In this document: piece after piece, positions 1-9,176 of the stretch | Numbering within the stretch: position 1 is the first letter of the stretch | Layout: the number at the start of each line of letters is the position of its first letter | Assembly: GCA_001898505.1 (NCBI GenBank) | Contig: MKTZ01000001.1 | Coordinates: 1,054,001 to 1,118,000 of the forward strand | Source of the DNA: Sphingobacteriales bacterium 50-39 | GTDB lineage: Bacteria > Bacteroidota > Bacteroidia > Chitinophagales > Chitinophagaceae | Length of the DNA stretch: 64,000 bases | Direction: 5' to 3' | The notes under the pieces: model-generated | Told to the model about the DNA's origin: nothing | The model's database searches: none | Seen by the model: the letters and a program-made list of their open reading frames with translations, nothing else | Program-made: the position numbers and the translations under genes

Positions 1-566
1 CCAATGCCGGGCTGTTGCCGAAAGATCTGACGGATGTGTCGCAGGTCATCGAGGCCAGCGATATCATTTTGATGCAGCTGGAGATCCCTCTGGAAACCGT
101 GGCCTATGTCGCAGACCTGGCTTTCCGAATGGGCAAGCGGATCATTCTCAATCCCGCCCCGGCGCTTTCGATGCCCGGGGGCCTTCTTCGGCGCATTTCC
201 CTGATCACACCCAATGAGAGTGAGGCCAGTCTGATCAGCGGCGTGAAAATTACGGACATGGATTCCGCTTGCGCAGCCGCCGTGGAGATCGCTGCAGTGG
301 GAGTCTCCGATGTCATTATCACCCGAGGTGGGGAAGGGGCGCTTATTTTGAGCAAGGGCCGTTTTGAAGAGATCCCCGCCCCCGTGGTAGAAGCAGTGGA
401 TACGACTGCTGCCGGAGATGTGTTCAATGGAGCATTGGCGGTTGCACTGGCCGAAGGAAATTCTCTTTTGGACGCGGCCCGTTTTGGTGTGGAAGCAGCG
501 GCTTTGTCGGTGACTCGCAGGGGAGCGCAATCTTCGGCTCCATACCGCTGGGAGTTGTCAATATGA
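1..566 (+). CDS. rbsK: Ribokinase (PfkB family), C-terminal part
   Basis: The gene runs in from the left edge; the frame is open from base 3, so about the first 120 residues are missing. A ribokinase phosphorylates D-ribose or a similar sugar with ATP in the cytoplasm. The visible part carries the family's central strand (LNPAPA, then ITPNESEA) and the C-terminal PfkB signature DTTAAGD at about 398-418, whose Asp is the catalytic base; AAGD in place of GAGD is also found in E. coli RbsK. The gene ends 25 bp before a sugar transporter, so it heads or continues the same operon. The PfkB family is certain. Ribose as substrate is inferred from closeness to RbsK and could instead be another pentose or a nucleoside. 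Confidence 0.85.
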   Translation, partial: NAGLLPKDLTDVSQVIEASDIILMQLEIPLETVAYVADLAFRMGKRIILNPAPALSMPGGLLRRISLITPNESEASLISGVKITDMDSACAAAVEIAAVGVSDVIITRGGEGALILSKGRFEEIPAPVVEAVDTTAAGDVFNGALAVALAEGNSLLDAARFGVEAAALSVTRRGAQSSAPYRWELSI

Positions 567-591
567 AAGTCTGACCTCATAAAACGATTGT

Positions 592-1599
592 ATGTTTATT
601 ATCCATGATTATTCATTAGCTGTCCTGTTTTGTTTTATTACCATGTTGTGCTGGGGTTCCTGGGGCAATACCCAGAAATTGGCTGCCAGGGACTGGCGGT
701 ACGAATATTTTTATTGGGATTATGTCATCGGACTTTTGCTTTTCTCTTTGGTGCTCGCATTTACTTTGGGCAGTTTCGGCCGGGAGGGCAGAAGCTTCAT
801 CGAGGATGTGGGGCAAGCGGGCTGGCCCGCTCTTGGCAGCGCGTTCCTGGGTGGTATCGTATTTAACGCGGCTAATATTCTTTTGTCAGCCGCTATATCT
901 ATTTGTGGAATGTCCGTGGCCTTTCCCCTTGGTATTGGGCTCGCCCTCGTATTGGGCGTTCTCGTTAATTTCCGGGCTGAGGCCAGGGGGAATCCTCTTT
1001 TCATATTTGCCGGGGTAATATTTATTGTGGCTGCTATTCTATGCAACAGTATGGCCTACAAGAAAACGAATCCGGGAAAGGCCGGCGCTGGGACAAGAGG
1101 TATTCTTTTATCGTTGACGGCGGGCTTTATCATGTCGTTCTTCTATCGATTTGTTGCGGCGGCCATGGATCCTCCGGGATCCCTTTCCGGGGAGGTGCCC
1201 GGGAACCTGACACCTTATACAGCCCTCGTAATTTTTGCGTGTGGTGTTTTTTTCAGCAACTTTATCTTTAATACCATTGCCATGCATTATCCTGTCAGTG
1301 GAGTAAGGGTGCGAATATCCGGCTACTACAAGGGAAGTCCCGGGACCCATCTCGTCGGGATGCTGGGAGGAGCCATTTGGTGTCTGGGGCAGTCATTCAG
1401 CCTGATAGCTTCCGGCAAAGCAGGAGCGGCTATCTCTTATGGATTGGGGCAGGGCGCGACACTGGTTTCGGCCATATGGGGCATTTATGTGTGGAAAGAA
1501 TTCAAGGGTGCTCCCAAAGGAGCGCGTATATTGAATGGCTGGATGTTCTTTTTGTTTTTGACCGGCCTCTTTTTCCTGATATATGCCGGATCGCACTAG
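592..1599 (+). CDS. Sugar transporter of the GRP/RhaT type (DMT superfamily)
   Basis: This 335-residue inner-membrane protein has about ten hydrophobic segments spread over its whole length and no signal peptide. Its N-terminus (LCWGSWGNTQKLA) and the Gly-rich helices (SVAFPLGIGLALVLGVLVN) resemble the glucose/ribose porter and rhamnose transporter branch of the drug/metabolite superfamily. Such proteins import sugars by proton symport. It lies 25 bp after the ribokinase gene and shortly before an MFS sugar porter, which supports a role in sugar uptake. The substrate cannot be read from the sequence. The ATG at 592 is the first start in frame and places the first membrane helix near the N-terminus. 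Confidence 0.75.
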   Translation: MFIIHDYSLAVLFCFITMLCWGSWGNTQKLAARDWRYEYFYWDYVIGLLLFSLVLAFTLGSFGREGRSFIEDVGQAGWPALGSAFLGGIVFNAANILLSAAISICGMSVAFPLGIGLALVLGVLVNFRAEARGNPLFIFAGVIFIVAAILCNSMAYKKTNPGKAGAGTRGILLSLTAGFIMSFFYRFVAAAMDPPGSLSGEVPGNLTPYTALVIFACGVFFSNFIFNTIAMHYPVSGVRVRISGYYKGSPGTHLVGMLGGAIWCLGQSFSLIASGKAGAAISYGLGQGATLVSAIWGIYVWKEFKGAPKGARILNGWMFFLFLTGLFFLIYAGSH

Positions 1600-1627
1600 A
1601 TATTGGGATCATTTAAATAAAATAGCA

Positions 1628-3088
1628 ATGCAAAGTTCCATCGGGCGGATAAATGCCCAATCAGACAGCGGGGTTGAAAGTGAAATGCAAAATGAGGCAA
1701 GGCAGAATATGGGCTATGTGGTCTTTTTGTCGGTGGTGGCGGCCCTGGGGGGATTTTTATTCGGCTATGATACGGCTGTCATTTCCGGCACTATCGACCA
1801 GGTGGCGGGTCAGTACCATCTGGATCCTATGCAGCAGGGATGGTTTGTGGGATGTGCGTTGGTGGGCTCGATTGCGGGCGTGCTGGTAGCCGGCGTCCTC
1901 AGCGACCGTTTGGGAAGGAAGAAGACGATGATCATATCGGCTATCCTCTTTACCGTGTCTGGTGTGGGCTGTGCTGTATCGGGCAGTTTCGACGAGCTAG
2001 TCATCAATCGCATCATCGGCGGTGTCGGCATCGGCGTCGTCTCTATCATTTCGCCGCTGTATATTTCGGAAGTAGCTATCACAAAATACAGGGGGCGTCT
2101 GGTGTCTTTATATCAGCTGGCGATCACTATCGGGTTCCTTGGGGCTTATCTTGTGAATTATGAACTGTTGAAGGTGGCTGCCGCGGGGGCTTTTTCGGGG
2201 AGCATACCGCTATCGAAGATATTTGTCACGGAGTTCTGGCGGGGGATGTTGGGCATGGAGTCCCTTCCGGCCTTCCTTTTCTTTCTTGTCATCTTTTTTA
2301 TCCCGGAAAGTCCCCGCTGGCTGATGATGCGGCAGCAGGACGGGAGGGCGCTGGACGTAATGGGGCGGATCTACGGAGACCCGCGTGAAGCGGCCGCGCA
2401 GGCGGATGAAGTGCGGCGGCAATTACGCCGGGGGCAGCGTTCGGACTGGCGTCTGCTGTTGAAGCCCGCCTATTTCAAGGCGCTGTTAATCGGTGTTGCA
2501 ATTGCAATCCTGGGGCAGTTCATGGGGGTCAATGCGGTGTTGTACTATGGTCCTACGATCTTCAGGAACAGCGGGCTGTCGGATGGCGATTCCCTCCTGT
2601 ACCAGGTTTTGGTTGGGGCGGTCAATGCTTTGACTACAGTGCTGGCTTTGCTGATCATCGACAAGGTGGGGCGCAAGAAGCTGGTGTATTACGGAGTGTC
2701 GGGCATGATCCTGACGCTGCTGCTCATAGCGATGTATTTTGTAAAAGGGCAGGCGTGGCATATCCCCGCGGTGGTCCTGCTGGCCTTCTTTTTAATGTAT
2801 ATATTTTTCTGTGCCGTCTCGATTTGTGCGGTGATCTGGGTCTTGCTTTCCGAGATGTACCCGACTGCGGTGAGGGGGATTGCCATGTCGATAGCTGGAT
2901 TTTCATTGTGGATAGGGACCTATCTGATCGGGCAGCTCACGCCCTGGATGCTGGCGACCTTGTCGCCGGCGGGAACATTCCTGCTGTTTGCCATCATGTG
3001 TTTGCCATATATCTGGATCGTGTGGAAGCAGGTGCCGGAGACGGCAGGCAAATCGCTGGAGGAGATCGAGCGGATGTGGGAGAACTAA
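1628..3088 (+). CDS. MFS sugar porter
   Basis: A twelve-helix major facilitator of the sugar porter family (XylE/GLUT type), which imports hexoses or pentoses across the inner membrane, usually with protons. Diagnostic motifs are present in order: GGFLFGYDTAVISG in helix 1, DRLGRKK after helix 2, PESPRWL before the central loop, DKVGRKK in the second half and PETAGKSLEEIE at the C-terminus. The frame stays open back to 1583 inside the preceding gene. The ATG at 1628 (486 aa) is preferred because it avoids the overlap, and 1685 is a plausible alternative that leaves a shorter tail before helix 1. The pairing with a second, unrelated sugar transporter just upstream suggests uptake of two substrates or of a sugar and its oxidised form. 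Confidence 0.9.
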   Translation: MQSSIGRINAQSDSGVESEMQNEARQNMGYVVFLSVVAALGGFLFGYDTAVISGTIDQVAGQYHLDPMQQGWFVGCALVGSIAGVLVAGVLSDRLGRKKTMIISAILFTVSGVGCAVSGSFDELVINRIIGGVGIGVVSIISPLYISEVAITKYRGRLVSLYQLAITIGFLGAYLVNYELLKVAAAGAFSGSIPLSKIFVTEFWRGMLGMESLPAFLFFLVIFFIPESPRWLMMRQQDGRALDVMGRIYGDPREAAAQADEVRRQLRRGQRSDWRLLLKPAYFKALLIGVAIAILGQFMGVNAVLYYGPTIFRNSGLSDGDSLLYQVLVGAVNALTTVLALLIIDKVGRKKLVYYGVSGMILTLLLIAMYFVKGQAWHIPAVVLLAFFLMYIFFCAVSICAVIWVLLSEMYPTAVRGIAMSIAGFSLWIGTYLIGQLTPWMLATLSPAGTFLLFAIMCLPYIWIVWKQVPETAGKSLEEIERMWEN

Positions 3089-3101
3089 TTAAAATATCGA
3101 T

Positions 3102-5261
3102 ATGAAAAAAAACAGCTGCATTGGCATATTCCTTTTGTTAGCGGTTGCAGGGGCCTATGGGCAGCAGCCGGAATGGCAGGGCGATCTGAAGGAATTGTTC
3201 AAAGGACCTGCACAGCCTTCGCAATATAGCCAGTGGTGGAAGTCTATGCAGGAATGGAGAAAAAGGGAGAGAGATTCGTTGAAGTATACGGATACGGTGT
3301 ACCTGCGGCCCGAGCTTGGATGGACGGGCAAAAGCTTTATCTATGCCCAGGTGATGGCCGAAGACCGCTGGCTGTACGACCCTGTGACGAGGAAGTACAG
3401 GGTGGATCGTTACCTTGACGACCTCAGGAGGCGTTATGGCGGACTGGATGCCGTCCTGATCTGGCCTACCTATCCCAATATCGGTGTCGACGATCGTAAC
3501 CAGTTTGACCTCGTGGCGGATATGCCCGGAGGGCTGGAAGGCGTACGGCGGATGGTAATGGATTTTAAGAAAAGGGGAGTCAGGGTATTTTTTCCGATCA
3601 TGATCTGGGATAAGGGCACCCGTGATATAGGGCTGCCTATAGCTGTCGCTTTGGTAAAGGAAATGAAGGCTATCGGCGCCGATGGATTGAACGGGGATAC
3701 CATGTTTGGAGTGACGGAAGATTTCCTGGCTGCTTGTGACAGCCTGGAATACCCGCTGGTCTTGCAGCCGGAGGTCGCTATAAATGAACTGAAGATGACG
3801 GAGTGGAACCAGATGAGCTGGGGGTATTTCTGGAAATATGAATATATACCCGGCGTGAGCGTTCCCAAATGGCTGGAGCCCCGACACCAGGTGCAGGTGA
3901 CCAACCGTTGGATGATCGACAAGAGGGACGATCTGCAATATGCCTTCTTCAATGGGGTGGGATATAATGCGTGGGAGAATATATGGGGTATCTGGAACCA
4001 GTTGCCGGAACATTATGCGGAAGCGATAAGGCGGATTGCGGCTATTTACCGGCAGTTCCCCGGCGTATGGAATAGCGCGGGATGGCGACCGCATGTACCT
4101 ACCTTGCAGAAGGGAGTTTTTGCTTCGCTGTTCCCTGGTACTGACCTACAGGTATATACGCTGGTGAACCGGGACAGTGCGGATCGCAGCGGGAGGCAGC
4201 TGCAAATGCCTTATGAACAGGGAACGCGCTATTTTGATCTGTGGAACGGCCGTGAGCTGCCGGCCCGGCGCGAAGGCGACCTGGTCAGCCTGGAGTTCCC
4301 GGTGGAAGGGTTGGGGTTCGGCGCCATCCTGGCGGCCCGTCCTTATGCTGTAGACAGTTCCTTTTACCGTTTTTTGGCGGGTATGCGTCGTCGTGGGAAC
4401 AAGCTGCTGAGGGATTATCCGGCCGACTGGGCCCCTCTTCCGCAGCGGATGGTCCCTATTGCCGGGACCGGGAGTGGAGCGGGTAAGGCCACTGCAGGGG
4501 CGGTCCCCGAAGGAATGGTCTTTATCCCGGGGACGGAGCATTACCTGTTCGAATCCAGAGGCGTCATGATCGAAGGGGATGATCTTCCGACGGCCGTGGG
4601 GGTGCAGCATCCCTGGGAAAAACATCCTTCCCGGAATCAAAAGCATCTGATAAACATCTCCTCTTTCTATATGGACGAATTCCCTGTGACCAACCGGCAG
4701 TTCAAAACGTTCATGGACGCATCGCATTACAAGCCGCTGGACGATCATAATTTCCTGAAGGACTGGGTGAGTGGCAGCTATCCCGCGGGCTGGGGCGACA
4801 AGCCGGTGACATGGGTATCCATCGAGGATGCGCGGGCGTATGCCCGGTGGGCAGGGAAAAGGCTGCCGCACGAATGGGAATGGCAATATGCCGCGCAGGG
4901 CGGGACGGGCCGGCTTTATCCCTGGGGCGAAAAAATGGATAGTTCCCGGATGCCCGTTCCCGATACCAGCCGTAACAGGCGTCCTCCTTCGGATGTCAAT
5001 GCATTCCCTTCCGGCGCGAGTCCCTTCGGGGTCAGGGATATGGTGGGAAATGTCTGGCAATGGACGGATGAATATGTGGATGCGCATACCCGTTCCGCTA
5101 TTTTGAAAGGGGGGAGCTATTACCGTCCCCGGACCTCGATGTGGTATTTCCCACAGGCGCTGGAGCTGAATAAATATGGTAAATACCTGTTGATGGCACC
5201 GGGTATAGACAGGGCGGGGACTATTGGATTTCGCTGTGTGACAGATGGCGGCGCTAAATGA
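3102..5261 (+). CDS. Exported fusion: glycosidase-like barrel plus SUMF1/FGE-like domain
   Basis: The 719-residue product starts with a signal peptide (ends near residue 20, AYGQ). Residues of about 40-430 look like a TIM-barrel glycosidase-type domain: repeated strand patterns such as DAVLIWPTYP, VRVFFPIMIWDKG, GADGLNGDTM and PLVLQPEVAIN, each followed by helices. The acidic residues in the last two could be catalytic, but I do not recognise the GH family. Residues of about 470-719 are a formylglycine-generating-enzyme-like (SUMF1) domain, with PVTNRQFKTF, LPHEWEWQYAAQGG, YPWGE, MVGNVWQWT, GGSYYRP and GFRCV. The paired cysteines that FGE enzymes use are absent after GGSYYRP, so it is probably not an FGE catalyst. 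The gene sits between sugar transporters and sugar oxidoreductases, which suggests it processes a glycan or glycoside in the periplasm. Confidence 0.6.
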   Translation: MKKNSCIGIFLLLAVAGAYGQQPEWQGDLKELFKGPAQPSQYSQWWKSMQEWRKRERDSLKYTDTVYLRPELGWTGKSFIYAQVMAEDRWLYDPVTRKYRVDRYLDDLRRRYGGLDAVLIWPTYPNIGVDDRNQFDLVADMPGGLEGVRRMVMDFKKRGVRVFFPIMIWDKGTRDIGLPIAVALVKEMKAIGADGLNGDTMFGVTEDFLAACDSLEYPLVLQPEVAINELKMTEWNQMSWGYFWKYEYIPGVSVPKWLEPRHQVQVTNRWMIDKRDDLQYAFFNGVGYNAWENIWGIWNQLPEHYAEAIRRIAAIYRQFPGVWNSAGWRPHVPTLQKGVFASLFPGTDLQVYTLVNRDSADRSGRQLQMPYEQGTRYFDLWNGRELPARREGDLVSLEFPVEGLGFGAILAARPYAVDSSFYRFLAGMRRRGNKLLRDYPADWAPLPQRMVPIAGTGSGAGKATAGAVPEGMVFIPGTEHYLFESRGVMIEGDDLPTAVGVQHPWEKHPSRNQKHLINISSFYMDEFPVTNRQFKTFMDASHYKPLDDHNFLKDWVSGSYPAGWGDKPVTWVSIEDARAYARWAGKRLPHEWEWQYAAQGGTGRLYPWGEKMDSSRMPVPDTSRNRRPPSDVNAFPSGASPFGVRDMVGNVWQWTDEYVDAHTRSAILKGGSYYRPRTSMWYFPQALELNKYGKYLLMAPGIDRAGTIGFRCVTDGGAK

Positions 5262-5274
5262 AAATTTGCAAATA

Positions 5275-6363
5275 ATGACTGATAAAAGAAAGCCGGTACG
5301 GGTACTGGTAGTAGGATGTGGCAATATGGGCGCTTCTCATGCAAAGGCTTATCATGAGCTGGATGGTTTTGAGATCGTGGGGCTGGTGTCTACCGGGAGC
5401 AGCAAAGAAAGCCTGAATGCGCAATTGGGCGGCGGCTATCCTTTGTTCGACGATTTTGACCGGGCCATGGAAGCTACAGGTCCGGACGCGGTCTGCATAT
5501 CCACCTATCCTGACACCCATGAAAGCTATGCGATCAGGGCGTTGAAGAGGGGTTGTCATGTCTTTGTCGAGAAGCCGCTGGCTGAAACTGTCGAAGGGGC
5601 CGAGCGGGTGGCGCTGGCCGCGGAGAAGGCGGGTAGAAAGCTGGTGATCGGGTATATTTTGCGTCACCATCCTTCATGGCAGCGTTTTGTGGACCTGGCG
5701 AGGGGATTGGGCAAGCCGCTGGTGATGCGCATGAACCTGAACCAGCAGAGCCATGGCAGGATGTGGGCGGTGCATCGCAATCTCATGAAAAGTCTCAGCC
5801 CGATAGTGGATTGCGGCGTGCATTATATCGATGTAATGTGCCAGATGACGGGAGCCAGGCCGGTACAGGTCAGCGCCATCGGCGCCAGGCTCACCGAAGA
5901 TATCCCTGCCGGTAATTACAATTACGGACAGCTGCAGATCCGGTTTGAAGACGGGTCGGTCGGATGGTACGAGGCTGGATGGGGGCCGATGATGAGCGAA
6001 ACGGCGTTTTTTGTAAAAGATGTGATAGGGCCGAGGGGGTCGGTATCGATCGTGGCGAAGGAGGCCGGGGGCGCCGGGAAGTCTGATTCGGTGGATGCGC
6101 ATACGAAGACGGAATCCCTGCGATGTCATTCCGCCGTACTGGATGGAAAGGGGGAATTCCTGTTGGAGGACAGCTGGATAAACCTGGAGGACGAACCCGG
6201 GCATCAGGAATTGTGCAATCGGGAGCAACAATTTTTTTTGAACAGTATCCGGGAAGACCAGGACCTGACGGATGCGGTGCGGGATGCGGTGTCCAGTCTG
6301 CGGATTGCGCTGGCCTGCGATGAGTCGGTGCGTACGGGACGGATCATTTCTTTGCAACCGTGA
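5275..6363 (+). CDS. Gfo/Idh/MocA family NAD(P)-dependent oxidoreductase
   Basis: A cytoplasmic dehydrogenase of about 362 residues. The N-terminal Rossmann fold shows VVGCGNMGASHAKAY (GxGxxG-type loop), then VCISTYPDTH and the hallmark EKPLAE, whose Lys-Pro lies at the nicotinamide and substrate site. The C-terminal alpha/beta domain includes DCGVHYIDVMCQMTG, with a His typical of the family's active site. Such enzymes oxidise or epimerise sugars, inositols and their derivatives. The frame is open from 5245, overlapping the previous gene; the ATG at 5275 is preferred because the Rossmann strand then starts about ten residues in. It overlaps the next open frame at its stop codon, so the genes are tightly linked. 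The substrate is not identifiable. Confidence 0.85.
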   Translation: MTDKRKPVRVLVVGCGNMGASHAKAYHELDGFEIVGLVSTGSSKESLNAQLGGGYPLFDDFDRAMEATGPDAVCISTYPDTHESYAIRALKRGCHVFVEKPLAETVEGAERVALAAEKAGRKLVIGYILRHHPSWQRFVDLARGLGKPLVMRMNLNQQSHGRMWAVHRNLMKSLSPIVDCGVHYIDVMCQMTGARPVQVSAIGARLTEDIPAGNYNYGQLQIRFEDGSVGWYEAGWGPMMSETAFFVKDVIGPRGSVSIVAKEAGGAGKSDSVDAHTKTESLRCHSAVLDGKGEFLLEDSWINLEDEPGHQELCNREQQFFLNSIREDQDLTDAVRDAVSSLRIALACDESVRTGRIISLQP

Positions 6364-6395
6364 ATAATTTTTTTGACAACAACATATATAAACGA

Positions 6396-7403
6396 ATGAG
6401 TGATCGACGAAATTTCATCAGGACCGCCGGCCTGGCAGGCATTGGTGCGGTCCTGTCAGCGAGTGCACTTCCCGTCCTTGCGAAGGGTATAGCGGGGGAT
6501 ATTATAAAAGTAGGGATCATTGGGCTGGACACGGAGCATAGTGTGGCTTTCACCAGGACCTTCCATGCGCCGGATGCACCCGCGGATGTAGCGGGGTTCC
6601 GGGTGGTGGCGGCCTGCCCGCATGGCAGCAGGGATATTGCCTCCAGCCTGGCCATGATCCCGGGCTTTACGGAGGAAATGAAGAAAATGGGTGTGGAGAT
6701 CACTGACTCCATCGAAGTGCTGCTGACAAAGGTCGATGTAGTGCTGCTGGAAACCAACGATGGGAGGTTGCACCTGGAGCAGGCGCTGCCCGTATTGAAA
6801 GCACGCAAGCCTGTATTTATAGACAAGCCTATCGCCGCGTCGCTGGCGGATGCTGTCGCTATTTTCAAAGCGGCCAAAGAGTATAGCGTCCCTGTATTCT
6901 CTTCCTCTTCGCTCCGGTATATGAGCAGCGCCCGGGAAATTGTAAAAGGAAAGGTCGGGAAGGTCACCGGTGCGGATGTATATGGACCGGCCGTCATAGA
7001 AAAGACACACCCGGACCTGTTCTGGTATGGCATTCATGCCATAGAAACGCTGTATACCGTCATGGGGACGGGTTGTCAAACGGTGACCCGTACCTATACG
7101 GAAGGAACGGATGTGGTGGTGGGTGTCTGGAAAGATGGCCGTATCGGGACTTTCAGGGGTATCCGCGAGGGGGCGCAGGATTTCGGCGGCCATGCGTTCG
7201 GGGATAAAGGCATTGCTGTCATCGGTCCCTGGGAAGGGTATCGTCCGCTGGTGGTGGAGATCGCGACCTTCTTTCGTACGGGGAGGGCGCCTGTGAGCCC
7301 GGAAGAGACAGTGGAGATATTTGCATTTATGGAGGCTGCGGAACGCAGCAAGCAGCAGGGCGGCGCTTCGGTGAGTCTTGAGAGGGGGACGGGAATAATT
7401 TAA
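6396..7403 (+). CDS. Gfo/Idh/MocA family oxidoreductase with Tat-type signal
   Basis: A 335-residue member of the same superfamily as its upstream neighbour but with an export signal: SDRRNFIRTAGLAGIGAVL is a twin-arginine (Tat) leader followed by a hydrophobic core and ALA-type cleavage region. After it comes a Rossmann domain (VGIIGLDTEHSVAF) and FIDKPIAAS, where Asp replaces the usual Glu of the EKP motif. Tat export of a folded, cofactor-loaded dehydrogenase fits Bacteroidota enzymes that act on sugars in the periplasm. The GTG at 6360 overlaps the previous stop codon, but the ATG at 6396 puts the Arg pair at residues 4-5 and is preferred. The loop G-L-D-T-E-H departs from the canonical GxGxxG, so activity needs checking. 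Confidence 0.75.
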   Translation: MSDRRNFIRTAGLAGIGAVLSASALPVLAKGIAGDIIKVGIIGLDTEHSVAFTRTFHAPDAPADVAGFRVVAACPHGSRDIASSLAMIPGFTEEMKKMGVEITDSIEVLLTKVDVVLLETNDGRLHLEQALPVLKARKPVFIDKPIAASLADAVAIFKAAKEYSVPVFSSSSLRYMSSAREIVKGKVGKVTGADVYGPAVIEKTHPDLFWYGIHAIETLYTVMGTGCQTVTRTYTEGTDVVVGVWKDGRIGTFRGIREGAQDFGGHAFGDKGIAVIGPWEGYRPLVVEIATFFRTGRAPVSPEETVEIFAFMEAAERSKQQGGASVSLERGTGII

Positions 7404-7413
7404 ATCACATTGT

Positions 7414-9141
7414 ATGCCTACTGATTCATTGCTGGTCAATACCAGGGCGAAGGACCAAAACACCTATGATGCCATTGTCATCGGATCGGGCATCAGCGGC
7501 GGATGGGCGGCTAAAGAGCTGTGCGAGCAGGGATTGCGGACATTGGTGCTGGAGAGGGGCCGGGATGTAAAACATCTGAAGGATTATCCTACGGCATTAA
7601 AGAACCCCTGGGATTTCCGGCATCGCGGGCGCGTATCCCTGGCGCTGCAAAAGGAAAATCCGGTGGTCGGGAAATGTTATGCCTTTGGAGAGGCGACCGA
7701 ACATTTTTTTGTAAAGGACAAAGAGCATCCTTATATACAGGAGAAGCCGTACGACTGGATCAGGGGTTACCAGGTAGGAGGAAAGTCCCTGCTCTGGGCG
7801 CGACAGACACAGCGTTGGAGTCGTTATGAGTTCGAAGCGCCTGCCAGAGACGGCTTTGCGGTGGACTGGCCGGTGCGTTATGAGGAGATGGCGCCCTGGT
7901 ACAGTCATGTGGAAAAGTTTGCAGGCATCAGCGGCAACAAGGATGGCATCGACAACCTGCCTGACGGCGAATTTCTGCCGCCCTGGGAGCTGAACTGCGT
8001 GGAAAAGCATATACAGGAAAAAATAGGGCAGCAATATAAGGACAGGCAGGTGATCATTGGCCGGTGTGCGCATCTCACAAAACCCAATGAGATCCATTTG
8101 CAGCAAGGGCGCGGGCAGTGCCAGGCAAGAAGCCTGTGCGAGCGGGGCTGTCCTTTCGGGGGATATTTCAGCTCCAATTCTTCCACACTACCCTGGGCGG
8201 CCCGGACGGGGAAACTTACTATGAAACCTGACTCGGTAGTACATTCCATCCTGTATGATGAAAAAAAAGGCCGGGCTTCCGGCGTGCTGGTCATTGATGC
8301 ACATACGGGGCTGACGACCACTTACTATGCCCGGATCATATTTTTGAATGCGGCTTGCCTGAACAGTAATCTGATCCTGCAGAATTCCATATCCGGGCGG
8401 TTTCCCAACGGCCTGGGAAATGACAATGGATTGCTGGGCAGGTATATCGCTTTTCACAATTATCGCGGTTCCGTCAGCGCCAGCTTCGAGGGTTATCCCG
8501 ACGGATATTACTACGGGCGCAGGCCTACTGCCGCCTTTATGCCATCTTTCAGGAATGTTTTCAGACAGGACACGGATTTCCTGCGGGGATATATGGTGGA
8601 TTTTACTGCATCCCGTGCAGGATGGGGGCAAGGAAATTATGCGGAGGGTGTCGGTGCGGCGTTTAAGAATGCCATTTCAGAGCCGGGAGAGTGGGGTGTT
8701 TTTATGGGTATGCAGGGTGAGACGATACCCAAGTATGAAAATCATGTCAGGCTGAGCAGTGATCTCAAAGACCCCTGGGGCATTCCGCAGCTGATCGTTT
8801 CGGTGGGATATGATGATAACGATGAAAAGCTGATCAAGGACTTCCTGGTGCAAGGAGCAGAAATGCTGGACAAGGCGGGTTGCAAGAATATCGCGGCCGT
8901 TGACAATCACCAGGCGCCCGGTCTGGACATTCATGAGATGGGGGGTGTGCGCATGGGGAATGACCCAAAGACCTCCCTGTTGAATAAATGGAATCAGCTC
9001 CATGCCTGTCCTAATGTGTTTGTCACAGATGGAGCCTGTATGACCTCTGTAGGCAATCAAAATCCATCACTCACCTTCATGGCGTTCACTGCCCGGGCGG
9101 CCAATCATGCGGTGGATGAGCTGAAGAAGACGAATTTATAA
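7414..9141 (+). CDS. GMC family FAD-dependent oxidoreductase
   Basis: A 575-residue flavoprotein of the glucose-methanol-choline family. It has the FAD-binding loop VIGSGISGGWAAKEL near residue 25 with an acidic end of strand 2 (VLERGRD), a Cys-rich stretch CQARSLCERGCPFGG in the middle, and the C-terminal GMC signature HEMGGVRMGNDPKTS followed by NQNPSLT, where the His/Asn active-site pair normally sits. This type is common in Bacteroidota sugar-oxidation clusters, often with a small gluconate 2-dehydrogenase subunit 3-like partner; no such partner is visible here. It follows the exported Gfo/Idh gene by 10 bp, which suggests a shared oxidative pathway for a sugar, glycoside or polyol. There is no obvious Sec signal, so export would depend on a partner. 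Confidence 0.88.
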   Translation: MPTDSLLVNTRAKDQNTYDAIVIGSGISGGWAAKELCEQGLRTLVLERGRDVKHLKDYPTALKNPWDFRHRGRVSLALQKENPVVGKCYAFGEATEHFFVKDKEHPYIQEKPYDWIRGYQVGGKSLLWARQTQRWSRYEFEAPARDGFAVDWPVRYEEMAPWYSHVEKFAGISGNKDGIDNLPDGEFLPPWELNCVEKHIQEKIGQQYKDRQVIIGRCAHLTKPNEIHLQQGRGQCQARSLCERGCPFGGYFSSNSSTLPWAARTGKLTMKPDSVVHSILYDEKKGRASGVLVIDAHTGLTTTYYARIIFLNAACLNSNLILQNSISGRFPNGLGNDNGLLGRYIAFHNYRGSVSASFEGYPDGYYYGRRPTAAFMPSFRNVFRQDTDFLRGYMVDFTASRAGWGQGNYAEGVGAAFKNAISEPGEWGVFMGMQGETIPKYENHVRLSSDLKDPWGIPQLIVSVGYDDNDEKLIKDFLVQGAEMLDKAGCKNIAAVDNHQAPGLDIHEMGGVRMGNDPKTSLLNKWNQLHACPNVFVTDGACMTSVGNQNPSLTFMAFTARAANHAVDELKKTNL

Positions 9142-9176
9142 GATCCCGCAGTATCGATGTGTTGCGGATGGATGGT

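Noticed and set aside
4146-5324. Minus-strand open frame of 392 codons
   Set aside because: Antisense to the well-supported SUMF1-like domain. It is rich in Arg, Pro and His, as expected for a shadow frame in GC-rich DNA.
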